The notes beneath the pieces are model-generated. The model did not search any database, was not told where the DNA came from, and was given only the letters and a program-made list of their open reading frames with translations. The translations under genes and the position numbers were made by a program. From positions 1,261,461 through 1,307,456 of the forward strand of contig BFEA01000066.1 of the NCBI GenBank assembly GCA_003427395.1: 45,996 bases of DNA, in the 5' to 3' direction. Shown piece after piece: positions 9,651-19,752 of this stretch (positions are counted from its first letter, which is position 1; each line of letters begins with the position of its first letter). This stretch comes from Chara braunii. Lineage: Eukaryota; Streptophyta; Charophyceae; Charales; Characeae.

Positions 9651-11743
9651 GAAACACTGATGGGGACAGTAAAGGATGCATAGATCTTACCCCTGGCCTC
9701 ATACACAGGGCTAGATCACAAGCCAATTGAGTTGGTTGTGTGCTTCGACCAAGTAATCAAAAGAGGGGCCAGCTTCCATAAACTCAACAATACACTCTTG
9801 CTCAGTTAGACCTTTCAAAAGGAAGTACATGTTTGTTGGGCAAGACAGAAAGCAGCGCGGCTAAGCATGGAAACCCAGTGGGACTGGTTTCAAAAGAGCT
9901 ACTCTACTCTCTCGTTAGAAGCGACCAAAATCTCTAGGAAACTTGCCTCTAAGAGAAAGCAAAGTATGTACTTAGCGATTCAATGAATAAGCACTTTTTT
10001 GCCCGAATCAAGGCCAACTCAAGAGCTGATACGATTGAAGGCCTCAGATCTATTACATCCCCAGAGATTCTGAGAACGGATAGTGAAGGAATGCTAGAGA
10101 TAGCAAAGGATTTCTACAAGAATCTCTACCAGTTTAAAACCCCTACACCAATAGCACCCAGCACAAAAGAAGCGAGGAGAAAAATGCTCTAGTACCTGGA
10201 GCAGACGATAACAACTGAACAAGCGGAAGAGCTAGACAAACCTATCACAATCGAAGAATTGCACCAAGCCCTAAGAGGAATGAATAATGGCAAGACACCC
10301 GGGATAGATGGATTGACGATAGAGTTATGGGAGAAATTTCGGCCCCTTCTGGGATAGATGGTTTGCCAAGCCCCGGAACTGTTGAACTATTACAGCGATT
10401 GCTGGACCAGAGGGGGACTAGGGAACTTACTCAGCAGCAGCGTGGTCACACTACTATATAAAAAGGGCAACAAAACAAACATCAAAAATTATAGACCAAT
10501 CTCACTGCTAACACTCCCATATAAAATTCTAGCGAAGACCCTTTCCAACCGGATCACCAAAATAACAAACAAATGCTTTCACATTGACCAGACAGGTTTC
10601 ATTCCGGGTCGATACATTCTAGACAACGTGCTAACATTGAATGAGGCGGTAAGGAAGAGTAGGGAAAGAAGAATAAATACAGCCATATTGTTCTTTGATT
10701 TTGAAAAAGCTTATGACCAAGTGAATTGGGATTTCATGGAAGCAAGTATGGAGAAAATGGGTGTAGGACCGAACTTCAGAAAATGGGTTCGTATACTTTA
10801 CAGAGATGCAGACAGTTGTGTCCAAGTCAACGGACTGTTATCAGATCGTTACTTGATATCCCGCTCGGTCCGACAAGGAGACCCGCTGGCCCCGTCGATC
10901 TTTCTATTTGTAATGGAGGCCATTACATCATTTCTGCGCAAAGACCCATCGATCCTTAGACTCCCTGTCCTCAACGCAGGCTCGGCTCACCGAATGGATT
11001 TCCCGACAACTATCATGTTTGCACATGACCTAACCGTGCTAATCAGAGCATCAGACTCATCCTTTAGGACATTGGCTAAAGCAATGGAAGCCTTCAGGCT
11101 GGCCTCTGAAATGAAGATTAACTGGGGGAAAACAATAGGTTGGTGGCTATCAGATGAAGAACCCCTCCAATTGCAAGGGGAGGAAGCAACCATGACTTGG
11201 GAAAGGCCAGATGTACCCACCAGATATCTGGGTATACTTGTGACAACGGAGGGCCTGGCACCCCAAATGGGCCAAAACATACTGGCCAAACAAATCAACA
11301 AAATAGGGAGATGGGATAATGTCTTCACCTCCCTTATCGGTAGAGCCCTGGTCATTAACACATCGGTCTTCTCAATGATGTGGTACATAGCATCCATCTG
11401 GACAGTTCCGGATAGCTCTATCAAAGAGCTGAATCGAAAAACCAGATCCTATCTCTGGTCAGGAGACCCTAACAAAGAAAATGGCATACCCAAGATTGCC
11501 TGGCATTATGTCACAAGAAGTCCACAGAGGGGAGGTCTAGGAATTATAGACCCTGGAACAGAGGCGAAAGCCCTACAGACCAAATGGATTATTAAACTCC
11601 TGATGAGTTCTGACACCGAATGGAATAAACTAGCCTTGGATAGTATTAGAGCCTTGGCCCCGGCACCTTCGCTAGAAGACATGTCAGGGCTGTTCTGGGT
11701 AATGAATAAGGAATGGGCTATGATTACAGGGCGAAGGAATTGA
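9651..11743 (+). pseudogene. LINE B ORF2 reverse transcriptase
   Basis: From 9983 one frame runs with stops at 10190-10192 and 10355-10357 and ends at 11743. The motifs are those of non-LTR RT: MNNGKTPGIDGLTIELW (block 0/1), NYRPISLLTLPYKILAK, FFDFEKAYDQV with the first catalytic Asp, SVRQGDPLAPSIF, then FAHDLTVLI where the family has F/YADD. The middle Asp of the YxDD pair is His (CAT, 11024-11026), which should abolish catalysis. The segment after it (TRYLGILV, then NRKTRSYLWSG) is the RT thumb and connection. The 9651-9982 part has no long frame and is decayed linker. Confidence 0.92.
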
Positions 11744-13062
11744 AGGAGGGATGCAGGACTAGAGGGTTACAAACCTCCTACTCCATACTGGTCAGCGCTA
11801 CTCCGAATTTGGAGAAGAATAATGCCTAGCAAATCTAATAGACCTAGATCCAAGGATGAAGTACTCAGACAACCACTCTTCGGGAATCAATGGGTAACAA
11901 ATGAGAATCACATTCCCCTCCCCTTGGAACACAGATGGCTCTCCTGGGTCAAAAACGACATATGGAAAGTCGCCCACCTGCGGAATGAGGAGAAAAAAGA
12001 ATGGAAGACGGAACAAAAGATCAGCTCCCAACTGAAAGGATGCCATAAACGAGAACCTAATCTCCAATATATCCTCAATCTTACCCCACAAGAATGGAAG
12101 GCCATATTGACTGAAGCTGCACCTTGGAAACCCGGAGAGTGGGGGCTTCTGGTACAAGAAACGACTCCTTCCAGAGCCTTTCAGTTCTCTCACATGCAAC
12201 AAAACTCGCCCACTAAGGCTACCTTCGTCTCTTTTCCGGTCTCCTGGTCCGCTACCAGCATGTCGGCCATCGTCAACAGCGGAGTAGAATCAGAAGTTAT
12301 AGACTTCTTCCTACTTAGACAGGTGAGAGTCCTTGGTTCCTGGCCAAAATTAATCTTCAGACCTGCACAACGATTCATAACTTAGAGTTTGACCTAGCCG
12401 AGTGGGCGTGGACGCCTGATAAAACTAAGAACATCAAATCCAAAATCCCAATTCATGAATATACAATTAAACTGGGATACAGATTGTTGCTCAAAACCAA
12501 AGACCCTGACCCCATCATCAAGAAAAGATGGCAGACTCTATTGGGACAGGAGGCGGACAAACTCACTCAGATCCAGTGGAAGAAGTTCAAGTCTATCAAA
12601 CCAATTAAAATTAGAAGCCTTCAATGGCTTATCGCCTATGCGGCACTACCGGTAAACCAATGGCTGCACATTAGATGAAAGGGTTCAGACCCCAACAATT
12701 CCGATCAGTGCACGGTCTACACAGACGTAGTGGTAGAGGATATAGTACACTGTCTAGTACACTGTAGGGAGGCGACGGACTATTGGGCAAGAGCCTCGGC
12801 ACCATGGGACTCCCTATTCCTGACCCCTTTCCCTGAACAACCCATCCAACTTCTCCTCCTGACTAACATTCCTGAGCAGTTTCAGAAGGCAGAAAAAATT
12901 TGGTTCGGAATCGTAAGGAAGGTGACGCTATGGATCATATGGAAGGAAAGATGCAGCAAGACGATTGAAGGAGTGGCCAATTCACGCGAGAAGGTTTGGG
13001 CCGAGACAAAAACGATGATACAAGCTGAAATCCTCTGCAAATGGCGGAGGATCAAAAAATAA
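11744..13062 (+). pseudogene. LINE B ORF2 C-terminal region with zf-RVT-like motif
   Basis: Continues ORF2 in the same frame from 11822 to 12385. A frame change near 12400-12480 follows, and the last part runs to 13062 with a stop near 12676. The end matches the Cys/His region found after RT in plant L1 elements: KIRSLQWLIAYAALPVNQWL, then VEDIVHCLVHCREATDYW. The first Cys pair is damaged (C-x2-Y instead of C-x2-C near 12712). ORF2 as a whole spans about 1,390 codons, close to the family norm, so no large deletion is involved. Confidence 0.78.
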
Positions 13063-13156
13063 TGGATAGAGGATGAGGACCAACAAAAGAAGGCGAGACG
13101 GAGCTTCAACAGAACTTGGCTGGTAAATGGCAAAGTGGTGGACCTAAGAGAAGACC

Positions 13157-13735
13157 ACATTTGTTGGAAAGACTGGCACGACTCAAATCCAGGGAGGGGC
13201 TACCAGCAACAAACAACGGTGGGCGGGTAAAACACACTCTGACCAAACTGCCACAAGGGAGACCAATGGCTGCAGCAACGGAGAGACAGTTCAGAGAGGA
13301 ACGAACGTGGTTCACGACATACTGAAGGAGAGGACGGAACATTACTCAAGGGGAATGAGAAAATATTCTAATGAATCATAAAGAGGCGGTGGAAGACCAA
13401 CTAAGGATTCTAATGAATCATAAAGAGGCGGCGGAAGACCAACTAATCCTGGACAGGGGACGGGGAACAACAAAGGAAGGTCAGATTGAGACTAAGCAGG
13501 ACCAGGCGGAGAAGCGGTAAAACAATAGAGCTAAGAGAGGACTGCATTAGCTGAAAAAGATTGGCGCAACTCAATTCAGGAAGGAACTACCAGCAACGGA
13601 CAACTGTGGATGGGCAGAACGTATCCGGACCAACGTCTGCTACAACGATGAGACATTTCAGAGATGAGCAGATGAGATCCAAGACTACAGTGAAAGAGAG
13701 GATTGCATATCACTCAAGGAGAATGAACAAGTTGT
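13157..13735 (+). repeat. Imperfect long repeat in the LINE B 3' region
   Basis: About 200 bases starting near 13157 (GACTGGCACGACTCAAATCC) recur near 13559 (GATTGGCGCAACTCAATTCA), with clear alignment through CTACCAGCAAC, the TTCAGAGA block and the ACTCAAGG block near the end. The copies are about 396 bases apart and visibly diverged. The spacer between them holds the 42-bp tandem pair. It lies in the 3' untranslated part of LINE B. Confidence 0.7.
13365..13446 (+). repeat. 42-bp tandem duplication
   Basis: ATTCTAATGAATCATAAAGA begins at 13365 and again at 13407. The two 42-base units differ at one or two positions (GGTGG versus GGCGG). This is a recent local duplication inside the LINE B 3' region. 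Confidence 0.9.
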
Positions 13736-14423
13736 CGAAGAATCAAAAGGGTGCTGGTGATGTTTAGCGAACGAGGGTTTAGGGTCTAGGGTTTTAATGA
13801 CATACAAAAAAGGGGAGGGCAGGTAAGAAGGGACAGGGGAGGTGTGGCTCATGAGAAGGATGGATAAATGGGTGTTCACCCGCTAGCTTGACAAGGGGCG
13901 ACCTCTTTTTAGAAGGAATAAACTTATTTGACAGATCTGGGTTCCAGGTCTGCGAGGGAGCATCCAAGATTCATGCGCTACAGGCGGCATCTGATGTTTC
14001 GCAGGGAATAGATGTAAAAAAAGATTGATCTTGTTCAGGGTTTGGGGTTTAGGGTAGGCCTTGGGCAGAAACAAGGCAAGCAGGGGTTAGAATGCTAGAG
14101 ATTTCACTGTGGCTCAAATGCCGGGTTTACGGTTTAGACAGAATTGGTAGCAGTGGTAGCTTATGAGACCCTTCTTGCTTCTCATGTTTTATTTGACAGG
14201 TTCTTATAGTATTCCTGAGGGGAAAGGTGGAAGCAGGGCAAGTTGACAGTCAATCCTCCACGAGGTTGGAGCAATCAATGCTGATCAGGGTTCCTTCGGC
14301 CAGACGGAAGGAAGCATGAGGGTGTCCCATGATGGTATTTATTTTTCCTGACTTACCAAGGAATAGGAACCGGACTGATGCTCCCCAGAATGGAAATGGA
14401 GCCAGGGCCATAAGGACCTGTTT

Positions 14424-14463
14424 AAAAAATAATAATAATAAAAAAAAAAAAAAAAAAAAAAAA
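14424..14463 (+). other. Poly(A) tail, probable 3' end of LINE B
   Basis: A short (AAT)n stretch at 14427-14439 runs into 24 A residues at 14440-14463. Plus-strand orientation matches LINE B. A second run of 19 A residues at 14509-14527 follows after a short AT-rich spacer, so an additional small retrotransposed insertion, or slippage, is possible. Confidence 0.6.
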
Positions 14464-14873
14464 TCAGAAAACAAAAAAATTCGGAATATTTTTTTCGAAA
14501 GTTGTTTTAAAAAAAAAAAAAAAAAAACGGCACGGGAAATACCTCTTGCAGTTATCATTTTCCAAACTGCACGTACTCTCATCTGAGTATTTCCGAATAT
14601 TTTCATGTTATTTTATTTTCGGAATTCTCTTATCGGATCGTCATTTCCAATCTGAAAGTTCGAAATTTTCCTACCGAACTTGCAAACGAGTATTTTTTTC
14701 CTTTCTTTTTCTCAATTTTTTTTTTGTGAAGTTCAAACTTTTCTTTTTTGACTAGTGGCTCCTTATCTGGGCGATTTATCCCACCCAACCCTTCCCACCT
14801 ATGTTGTTGCCCCCTCTGGTCTTATCTTCTCTATCAGTCTCCGGGTACTCCCTGCGGCGGCATTGGTAAGTTG
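14464..14873. other. AT-rich spacer before gag fragment C
   Basis: Very AT-rich to about 14755 (TTCGGAATATT-like words, T runs), then more mixed sequence. The translation before 15013 in the gag frame has no conserved motif and reads through the 13-bp array, so I treat this as untranslated leader or flank. No tRNA-Met PBS is visible. Confidence 0.5.
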
Positions 14874-14998
14874 CCACGTTAGCAGACCACGTCAGCAGGC
14901 CACGTCAGCAGGCCACGTCAGCAGGCCACATCAGCAGGCCATGTCAGCAGACCAGTCAGCAGGCCACATCAACAGCAGGGAGTGCCACGTCAGCAGGC
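14874..14998 (+). repeat. 13-bp minisatellite CCACGTCAGCAGG
   Basis: About nine copies of a 13-base unit, CCACGTCAGCAGG, stand in tandem with a few substitutions (CCACGTT, CCACATC, CCATGTC) and small indels near the right end. Each good copy holds an ACGT core (CACGTCA, a C/G-box hybrid of the bZIP type). The array lies in the leader of gag fragment C. Similar CCACGT words are spread through the LTRs of element A. Confidence 0.85.
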
Positions 14999-15012
14999 CC
15001 CCGGCCTGGTCT

Positions 15013-16195
15013 ATGCTCACGCGCTCGCAAACAGCCGTCATGGACCAGAAATCCGGGGAAACGCACGAGGCCTATCAGGCCCGAATGCTGCTTCTGATTA
15101 CCGAAGCCAAGCAACGGTCGGATGCAGTAGCAGCCGCAGCAAAGAAGAAGGCAGAGGATGCCGAGAAGGCACGTCTGTTCGCAATCGAACAGCAGCGCCA
15201 GCACGACGAGGCAGCAGCAAAGGCTGCCGATGAAGAACGAACTCAACGACGCGAGAAGATATTCAACGGAGAGCGAGCTTTGCTCACAATGGCAGCGGAC
15301 TGGCGGGCCGAGGCCGAGAATGGGAAAATGGAAGAGAGTGGAAACAAGATCGCTCTCCTCCTCTCCCATCTCACGGACCTCCTGGCCACGTGCATTGCAC
15401 AGCAGAAGGACATCAACAACCTCGACGACGCGGCTCAGACACACAATCAGGTGTTTGACCAAGTCAACAGCCGCCTCCAGCAACTAGAACAAACCGTCGC
15501 CGCCCCCGTTGCCAGCTCCTCCAACACCTCCGATTGCCTCGAGGCATTGCAGATGGACGTCACATCCCTCAAGGACGACGTGCAGTTACAGCAAACCACA
15601 ACGCAACAATTGGAGCAGCGGATTTGTACTGCCGCCACCCACTCGAGCTCGGAACCGCACGAGACGACTCCAAGGTTCGATGATCAGGAGATCTTCTGCG
15701 ATTCGACGAAGACGAACCCAATTCCATGGTTCCGTAAGTTCGAGTTGAAGTTGCAGCTCCACCACGTCAACGAACACAAGCACCACGCGTACTTATACTC
15801 CCGGTCGGGGGACGCGTGCCAAGCATGGTTGGACAATCTCTTGTCCAAGTACGGAGTGGTGGTTGCCGACTTGCACACCAAGATCAGCTGGGATGATCTA
15901 AAGGCGGCGTGGCATAAGCGGTTCCAAGTAGAGCCGCCGGAATCAAGGTTGATGGTCTTCGAACAAGGCACGCTGCCGAGTGTTGACTAGATTGCCGAGT
16001 ACCAACGCTTGACATCCGTCCCAGACATTCAAATGGGCTTCAAGGTCATCAAACCCTCCATCTTGAGGTCGTGTCCGGCATTGGGCAATGCCTTGACTCA
16101 CGTCGAGGACACCTTGACGACACCGGCAGAGCTCTTCGACAAGGCCACACAGATTATTGTCACGAACAAGGAGGCTAAGAACCTGCACCGTTGTA
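15013..16195 (+). pseudogene. gag: Element C: truncated Ty3/gypsy gag
   Basis: I choose the ATG at 15013 (MLTRSQTAVMDQ) because the upstream frame translates the 13-bp array. The product has a long Ala/Glu/Gln/Lys-rich coiled coil (to about codon 170), a second helix-rich part, then a retrotransposon-gag core: PIPWFRKFELKLQLHHV, CQAWLDNLLSKYG, ISWDDLKAAWHKRFQ. A TAG at 15988-15990 interrupts it, after which the frame resumes with IAEYQRLTSV and LTTPAELFDKATQIIVTNKE. It stops resembling gag at about 16195, before any zinc knuckle or pol. The same gag family appears on the other strand in element J (35858-36075). Confidence 0.85.
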
Positions 16196-16791
16196 GGGGC
16201 CATACCATAAAGGACTTTCGAGCCTCGGTCGACCCCACAGCGGGCCCCATTTGGCTCGACCCGCCCACGCTCACGCTCAGGGCGCGGGTCGTTTGTCCCA
16301 GGGGCACCCCCACCTAGTGCTTTGAGATGGATGGGGATGGGCCTTTTGCGAGAGGGCTTTACATTGGAGGATGTAGCTCCGCTCTCGCGTCAAGATGGTA
16401 ACTCTTTGGCCACTCGTGGCGTTTTCTTGATTCGATTAAGTCTGGCTTGGCAATTGCTCCTTTCAATACGCAAGCAGTCCAGGGAGTTTATTGAAAGTTT
16501 GTCTTCTTATCATGCGCAGGCCACGCACCTTTTCATTAAGTCTAGTGGCTCAAGGCAGCCCCTACGACATCCTTGGGGTGGGGTGGCATCGCCCGGACCC
16601 CTAGCCGCTATATTTTTTTTTGCTTGAGCCACCAACATTGCATTCACCTATCCACGACTGCCCTTAGTCCTTCCGGGCTTGCATTGCATTCAAGAGAACC
16701 ATTGCATTCAGTCATCACACAAGCCCCATCCCGGCGTCTACCACTCATTCAAGCATCCGACCATCCAACCCATCCTGCATTCATAGTTTAA
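16196..16791. other. No recognisable gene
   Basis: Follows the abrupt end of gag C. The plus-strand frame at 16322-16627 looks moderately protein-like (for example LREGFTLEDVAPLSRQDGNS) but has no motif I know and no clear start context. GC-rich to 16320, then mixed, with a T run at 16612-16621. Confidence 0.35.
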
Positions 16792-17381
16792 GCGGGGTCT
16801 AAGTCCTTCCCTCGTCGCTTTCCCTATTCCCGCCTGCATCCGGCGGACTATGCTATCAACAATTTCAATGCTATCAACAATTTCAATGAAGCCAACGGCT
16901 ACATCGTCAACGACCAAAACCACAATACCAACAATCACAAAAATGATGACCGTTCTAAATGTGCCAACAATGATGGCGGCAACGACTGCTTCGAAGAAGA
17001 TGACAATTCTAAATGTGTCGCTAATGATGGCGGCAATGTTTGCTCTGAAGAAGACGATGCCGCTCTCGTCAAGACCGCTGGCGAGAACAACATTATCATC
17101 AGTCTCGTTGACAACAACAACAACAACAACAAAAACAATACCGGTGATGTCAACAATCTCTATGAAGATCATACTAATGTGCTTATCAAGGGCATCAAGG
17201 CCGGCTCAATCAATAGCAACAGCGACGAAGATTTTAATAACAACAATAACAGCTGCAATTCGGCTGGAGATAATACGCCGGGGGACCATGACGATTGCAA
17301 CAATGGTGTTAATAACAATAACACAGCCGGCGACAACAAAAATGACAACAACTCAGATAACGATAGCGTCACTCACGGACT
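16792..17381 (+). CDS. Asn/Asp-rich low-complexity reading frame, exon-like
   Basis: A plus-strand frame is open from just after TAA at 16789-16791 to 17568, with no ATG before 17179. It encodes a strongly Asn/Asp/Gly-rich chain: a 6-residue repeat (AINNFN twice, 18-bp period at 16853 and 16871), an 18-residue acidic repeat (SKCANNDGGNDCFEEDD, then SKCVANDGGNVCSEEDD; 54-bp period at 16954 and 17008) and homopolymeric Asn runs. At 17382 stands GTAAGTGAG, a strong splice-donor consensus, after CTG; beyond it the translation loses the bias. I therefore read it as a possible internal exon of an intrinsically disordered protein. No domain is recognised. It could also be a non-coding AAC/AAT-rich repeat. 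Confidence 0.35.
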
Positions 17382-17600
17382 GGTAAGTGAGAAAGGGCAG
17401 TTTCTTCCCCTCTTCTCTTACCCTCCCCTCTTCGTTTCCTCTTCCGGGTGTTCTCTGGGGATCGATTGGGGGTATGGGCGAGTGAGGTGGATGATTGGAA
17501 AACTGGGGAAACAGGAAGACAATGCGGAGATGTGGGAAGCGGGATGGTGGCGCGTAGGGGTGGGATAGGGAAGCTTGGATCATCGGGTCGTGTGGCTGGG

Positions 17601-17890
17601 TAGAAGGCGCAGTGAGGATTGGCACTGGGGATAGCCATCTGGCCTGCCAATGTGGACTTGTCGTGTTTTGCCACGTGCCTGACTTGCTTCGACTTTTGCG
17701 CCTTCTTTTCAATTTTCGATGAAGAAAGTCATATGTAATGATGCTTTCTCTGTGGAAGGATAGAGGGCGCAGTCACGAATTGGCACTTGGAATAGCCATC
17801 AGGGCTGCCTACGTGAACTTGTTGTGTTCTGCCACGCTGCTTTGCTACGTTTTTCCGCCTTTCTTTTGATGAAGAATTTGCAAGTATTGT
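17601..17890. repeat. Imperfect 160-bp tandem duplication
   Basis: TAGAAGGCGCAGT at 17601 and TAGAGGGCGCAGT at 17761 open two similar units. They share blocks around ATTGGCACT, AATAGCCATC, CTTGT-GTGTT-TGCCACG and GATGAAGAA. The copies are clearly diverged. No open frame spans them. Confidence 0.7.
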
Positions 17891-18278
17891 TGCCTTCTCT
17901 GATTACCCCTCCTTATTGTTGTGGCGTTGTGGGTTTTTTCGGTCTCTGATAAGCTGTTCAGGAAGGCAAATATTTTCGATTTTGTTAGGCCGTGGCAGTA
18001 AGTGATTTTCTACTTAGACTCTACTGCTGATTGCCTCTCCTCCGCATGGTGTGGTACCAATTTACGCAATAGATGATGAGGAGTTCAGAGTAGGGTTATA
18101 ATTTCTGATTATGATGGGCAGTTAATCCCCTCGGTTGAGGGCAATCAATGCTGCTCAATCAGCTATTTGGTGTGCTTAGGTGTCGGTCTGGATGTCCATC
18201 TAGTTGACCGTTCTCTTTGAATACGAAGGACACGTGGCCTGCCCACATGAACTCTAAATGCTGTTATAACATTCATTT
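17891..18278. other. No gene seen
   Basis: Mixed-composition sequence without a long frame or repeat that I can support. It separates the 160-bp duplication from the decayed minus-strand coding segment. Confidence 0.4.
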
Positions 18279-18793
18279 CTAGATGTGGAGGGACGCTGGA
18301 CCCGTTTTCCAGCAGGTGCTGCTCCCCAACAATAGATGGAGCCTTTTTGCCAAAAAAAAAGTAAAATATGCTATTGCTTCCAGATCTTCATCTCCCTCTT
18401 GCAACCTCATCGAAAAAATATGCGTGACTGTTGTGGCCATCAGTTCTGCCGACGTGCCTATATCTGTCAGGATGCTGTAGGGGACCTCAGCCACCGTCCT
18501 CCAAGGTTTCCAAAATATCCCAGAATTTAGTACAGCCGATTCCGGCATTTTGGCGATTTGGCCCTTGGAGAATTCCTGTTCGTCTCCCCAACATTCTTCT
18601 GTGAGCCCTCCAAGCCCTCTCGCATGCACATATCCATCTGGCTTTCATCCATAGCAACCGTCTCGTACAATCCCAGTGGGGTTTCCATTGTTACCTGCCT
18701 CTTGAGCTCCTTGATCACGTTTGTCCCCTCCACGAAGCGAGGGATTTTGAAGGATACATTTGTGGCAATCTGCCATTCTCGCGCCTTGGCCAC
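18279..18793 (-). pseudogene. Decayed minus-strand coding segment, unidentified
   Basis: Two overlapping minus-strand frames (18793-18527 and 18629-18279) look like one protein split by a frameshift. The first reads KAREWQIATNVSFKIPRFVE, then KELKRQVTMETPLGLYETVA. The second reads VPYSILTDIGTSAELMATTV, then LAKRLHLLLGSS. Codon use and composition look protein-like, but I do not recognise the family. It lies downstream of the LINE ORF1 frames on the same strand, so it may be part of that element or an older insertion. Confidence 0.35.
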
Positions 18794-18945
18794 ATATCTG
18801 GCTGCGATGAGAGGCCGAATGTTCCTTAGGTTCGCCGGGCTGCTTTGGCCGACTCAACCACCATCGGAGCTTGACCCCTTGCTATTTGCGTGATAGTCGT
18901 GAATTATGGGGTGTATTCTTTGTCCCATTTCTTCAGTTTCTCTGT

Positions 18946-19549
18946 CTATGACAACAGTATTGCCGCTTCCTTCTCCAGGAGAATACGGTCTGATTCATCC
19001 TCCATTTCTGTCTGTTCCTTGTTCGACTCTGTTCTTTTCTGGTTTTTGCTTACCTTCCTTGTCTTGGGTCGCAACTCCTGAAACTCCCCTTTTGTTGTGG
19101 GAATGGTTTTGTCCTTGTCCTCTGTCCCTTGATCCCTTGCCCTCTTCTTTTCTGCGTATCTAAAGGCCGCGTACTCGAAAAATTCTTCTGCCTTTTCCTT
19201 TCTGAGCATTTCATAATGATTAGAGAACTTGCTGATCCTTGCAACAGTGCCTTTCTTACCATTCTCCTGGGACCTCTCTGAGCGTTTCAGGCAGGCTACA
19301 CAGATATCTAAGACGTGCTCTCTTTCTCTCTTGGCCTTTCAACATATTCTCTGAGCCAGGCTAGAGACCACCTGGATTGATCGTCTTCTTCAGAGGTAGC
19401 CTCTGCTGGACTGCTCTTCCCTTTTGATTCCTTGTCTTCTCGCCTCCCGTCAGATCTTCCCCCATTGTGTCATGCCCTTTCATGTTTTCTCCCATTTCTA
19501 CTTCCTTGCCTCCTCCAGTTTCCTCTGCCTTTCTCTTCTTTTGGCCCAT
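18946..19549 (-). pseudogene. Charged, low-complexity tail of LINE E ORF1 (candidate)
   Basis: Minus-strand frames at 19549-19361 and 19209-18946 encode Lys/Glu-rich chains (EKAEEFFEYAAFRYAEKKRA). The 19209 frame is in register with the ORF1 frame starting at 20511. Such basic and acidic tails follow the zinc knuckle in plant L1 ORF1 proteins. The assignment rests on position, strand and frame, not on a motif. Confidence 0.4.
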
Positions 19550-19752
19550 TTCCTTTTCAGGCAGGTTACCAGTACTGTGTACGGTCGTTTGTTTTCAGTT
19601 TGGGACCTGTCTCTTGTTATGTAGGTGCGGAGTTCAGCTTGTTTCAAGGCTTCTCTGAATGTCGCCGGATTTTTGTTGTACTCTTGCTCAATTTGTTCTT
19701 TTATGGTGTCAAGATCCCAACAACAGATCTTCCCTAGCCTTTTCTTCCCTGA

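Larger units (their letters stand above)
8612..14463 (+). mobile_element. Element B: L1-like LINE, 5'-truncated and degenerate
   Basis: A non-LTR retrotransposon on the plus strand. It starts inside ORF1 (cut by the LTR edge of element A) and continues through a short inter-ORF gap, ORF2 (AP endonuclease, RT, C-terminal Cys/His region; 8898-13062) and a long 3' region. I place the 3' end at the AAT-rich then poly(A) run ending at 14463, which suits an L1-type tail. An earlier end near 13800 cannot be excluded. ORF2 carries several stops and at least two frameshifts, and the RT active site is altered. Confidence 0.85.

Noticed and set aside
14755-15012. N-terminal extension of gag C (CHVSRPRQQATSAGH and similar)
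   Set aside because: It is a translation of the 13-bp array, whose period is not a multiple of three; the ATG at 15013 begins a plausible gag N-terminus.
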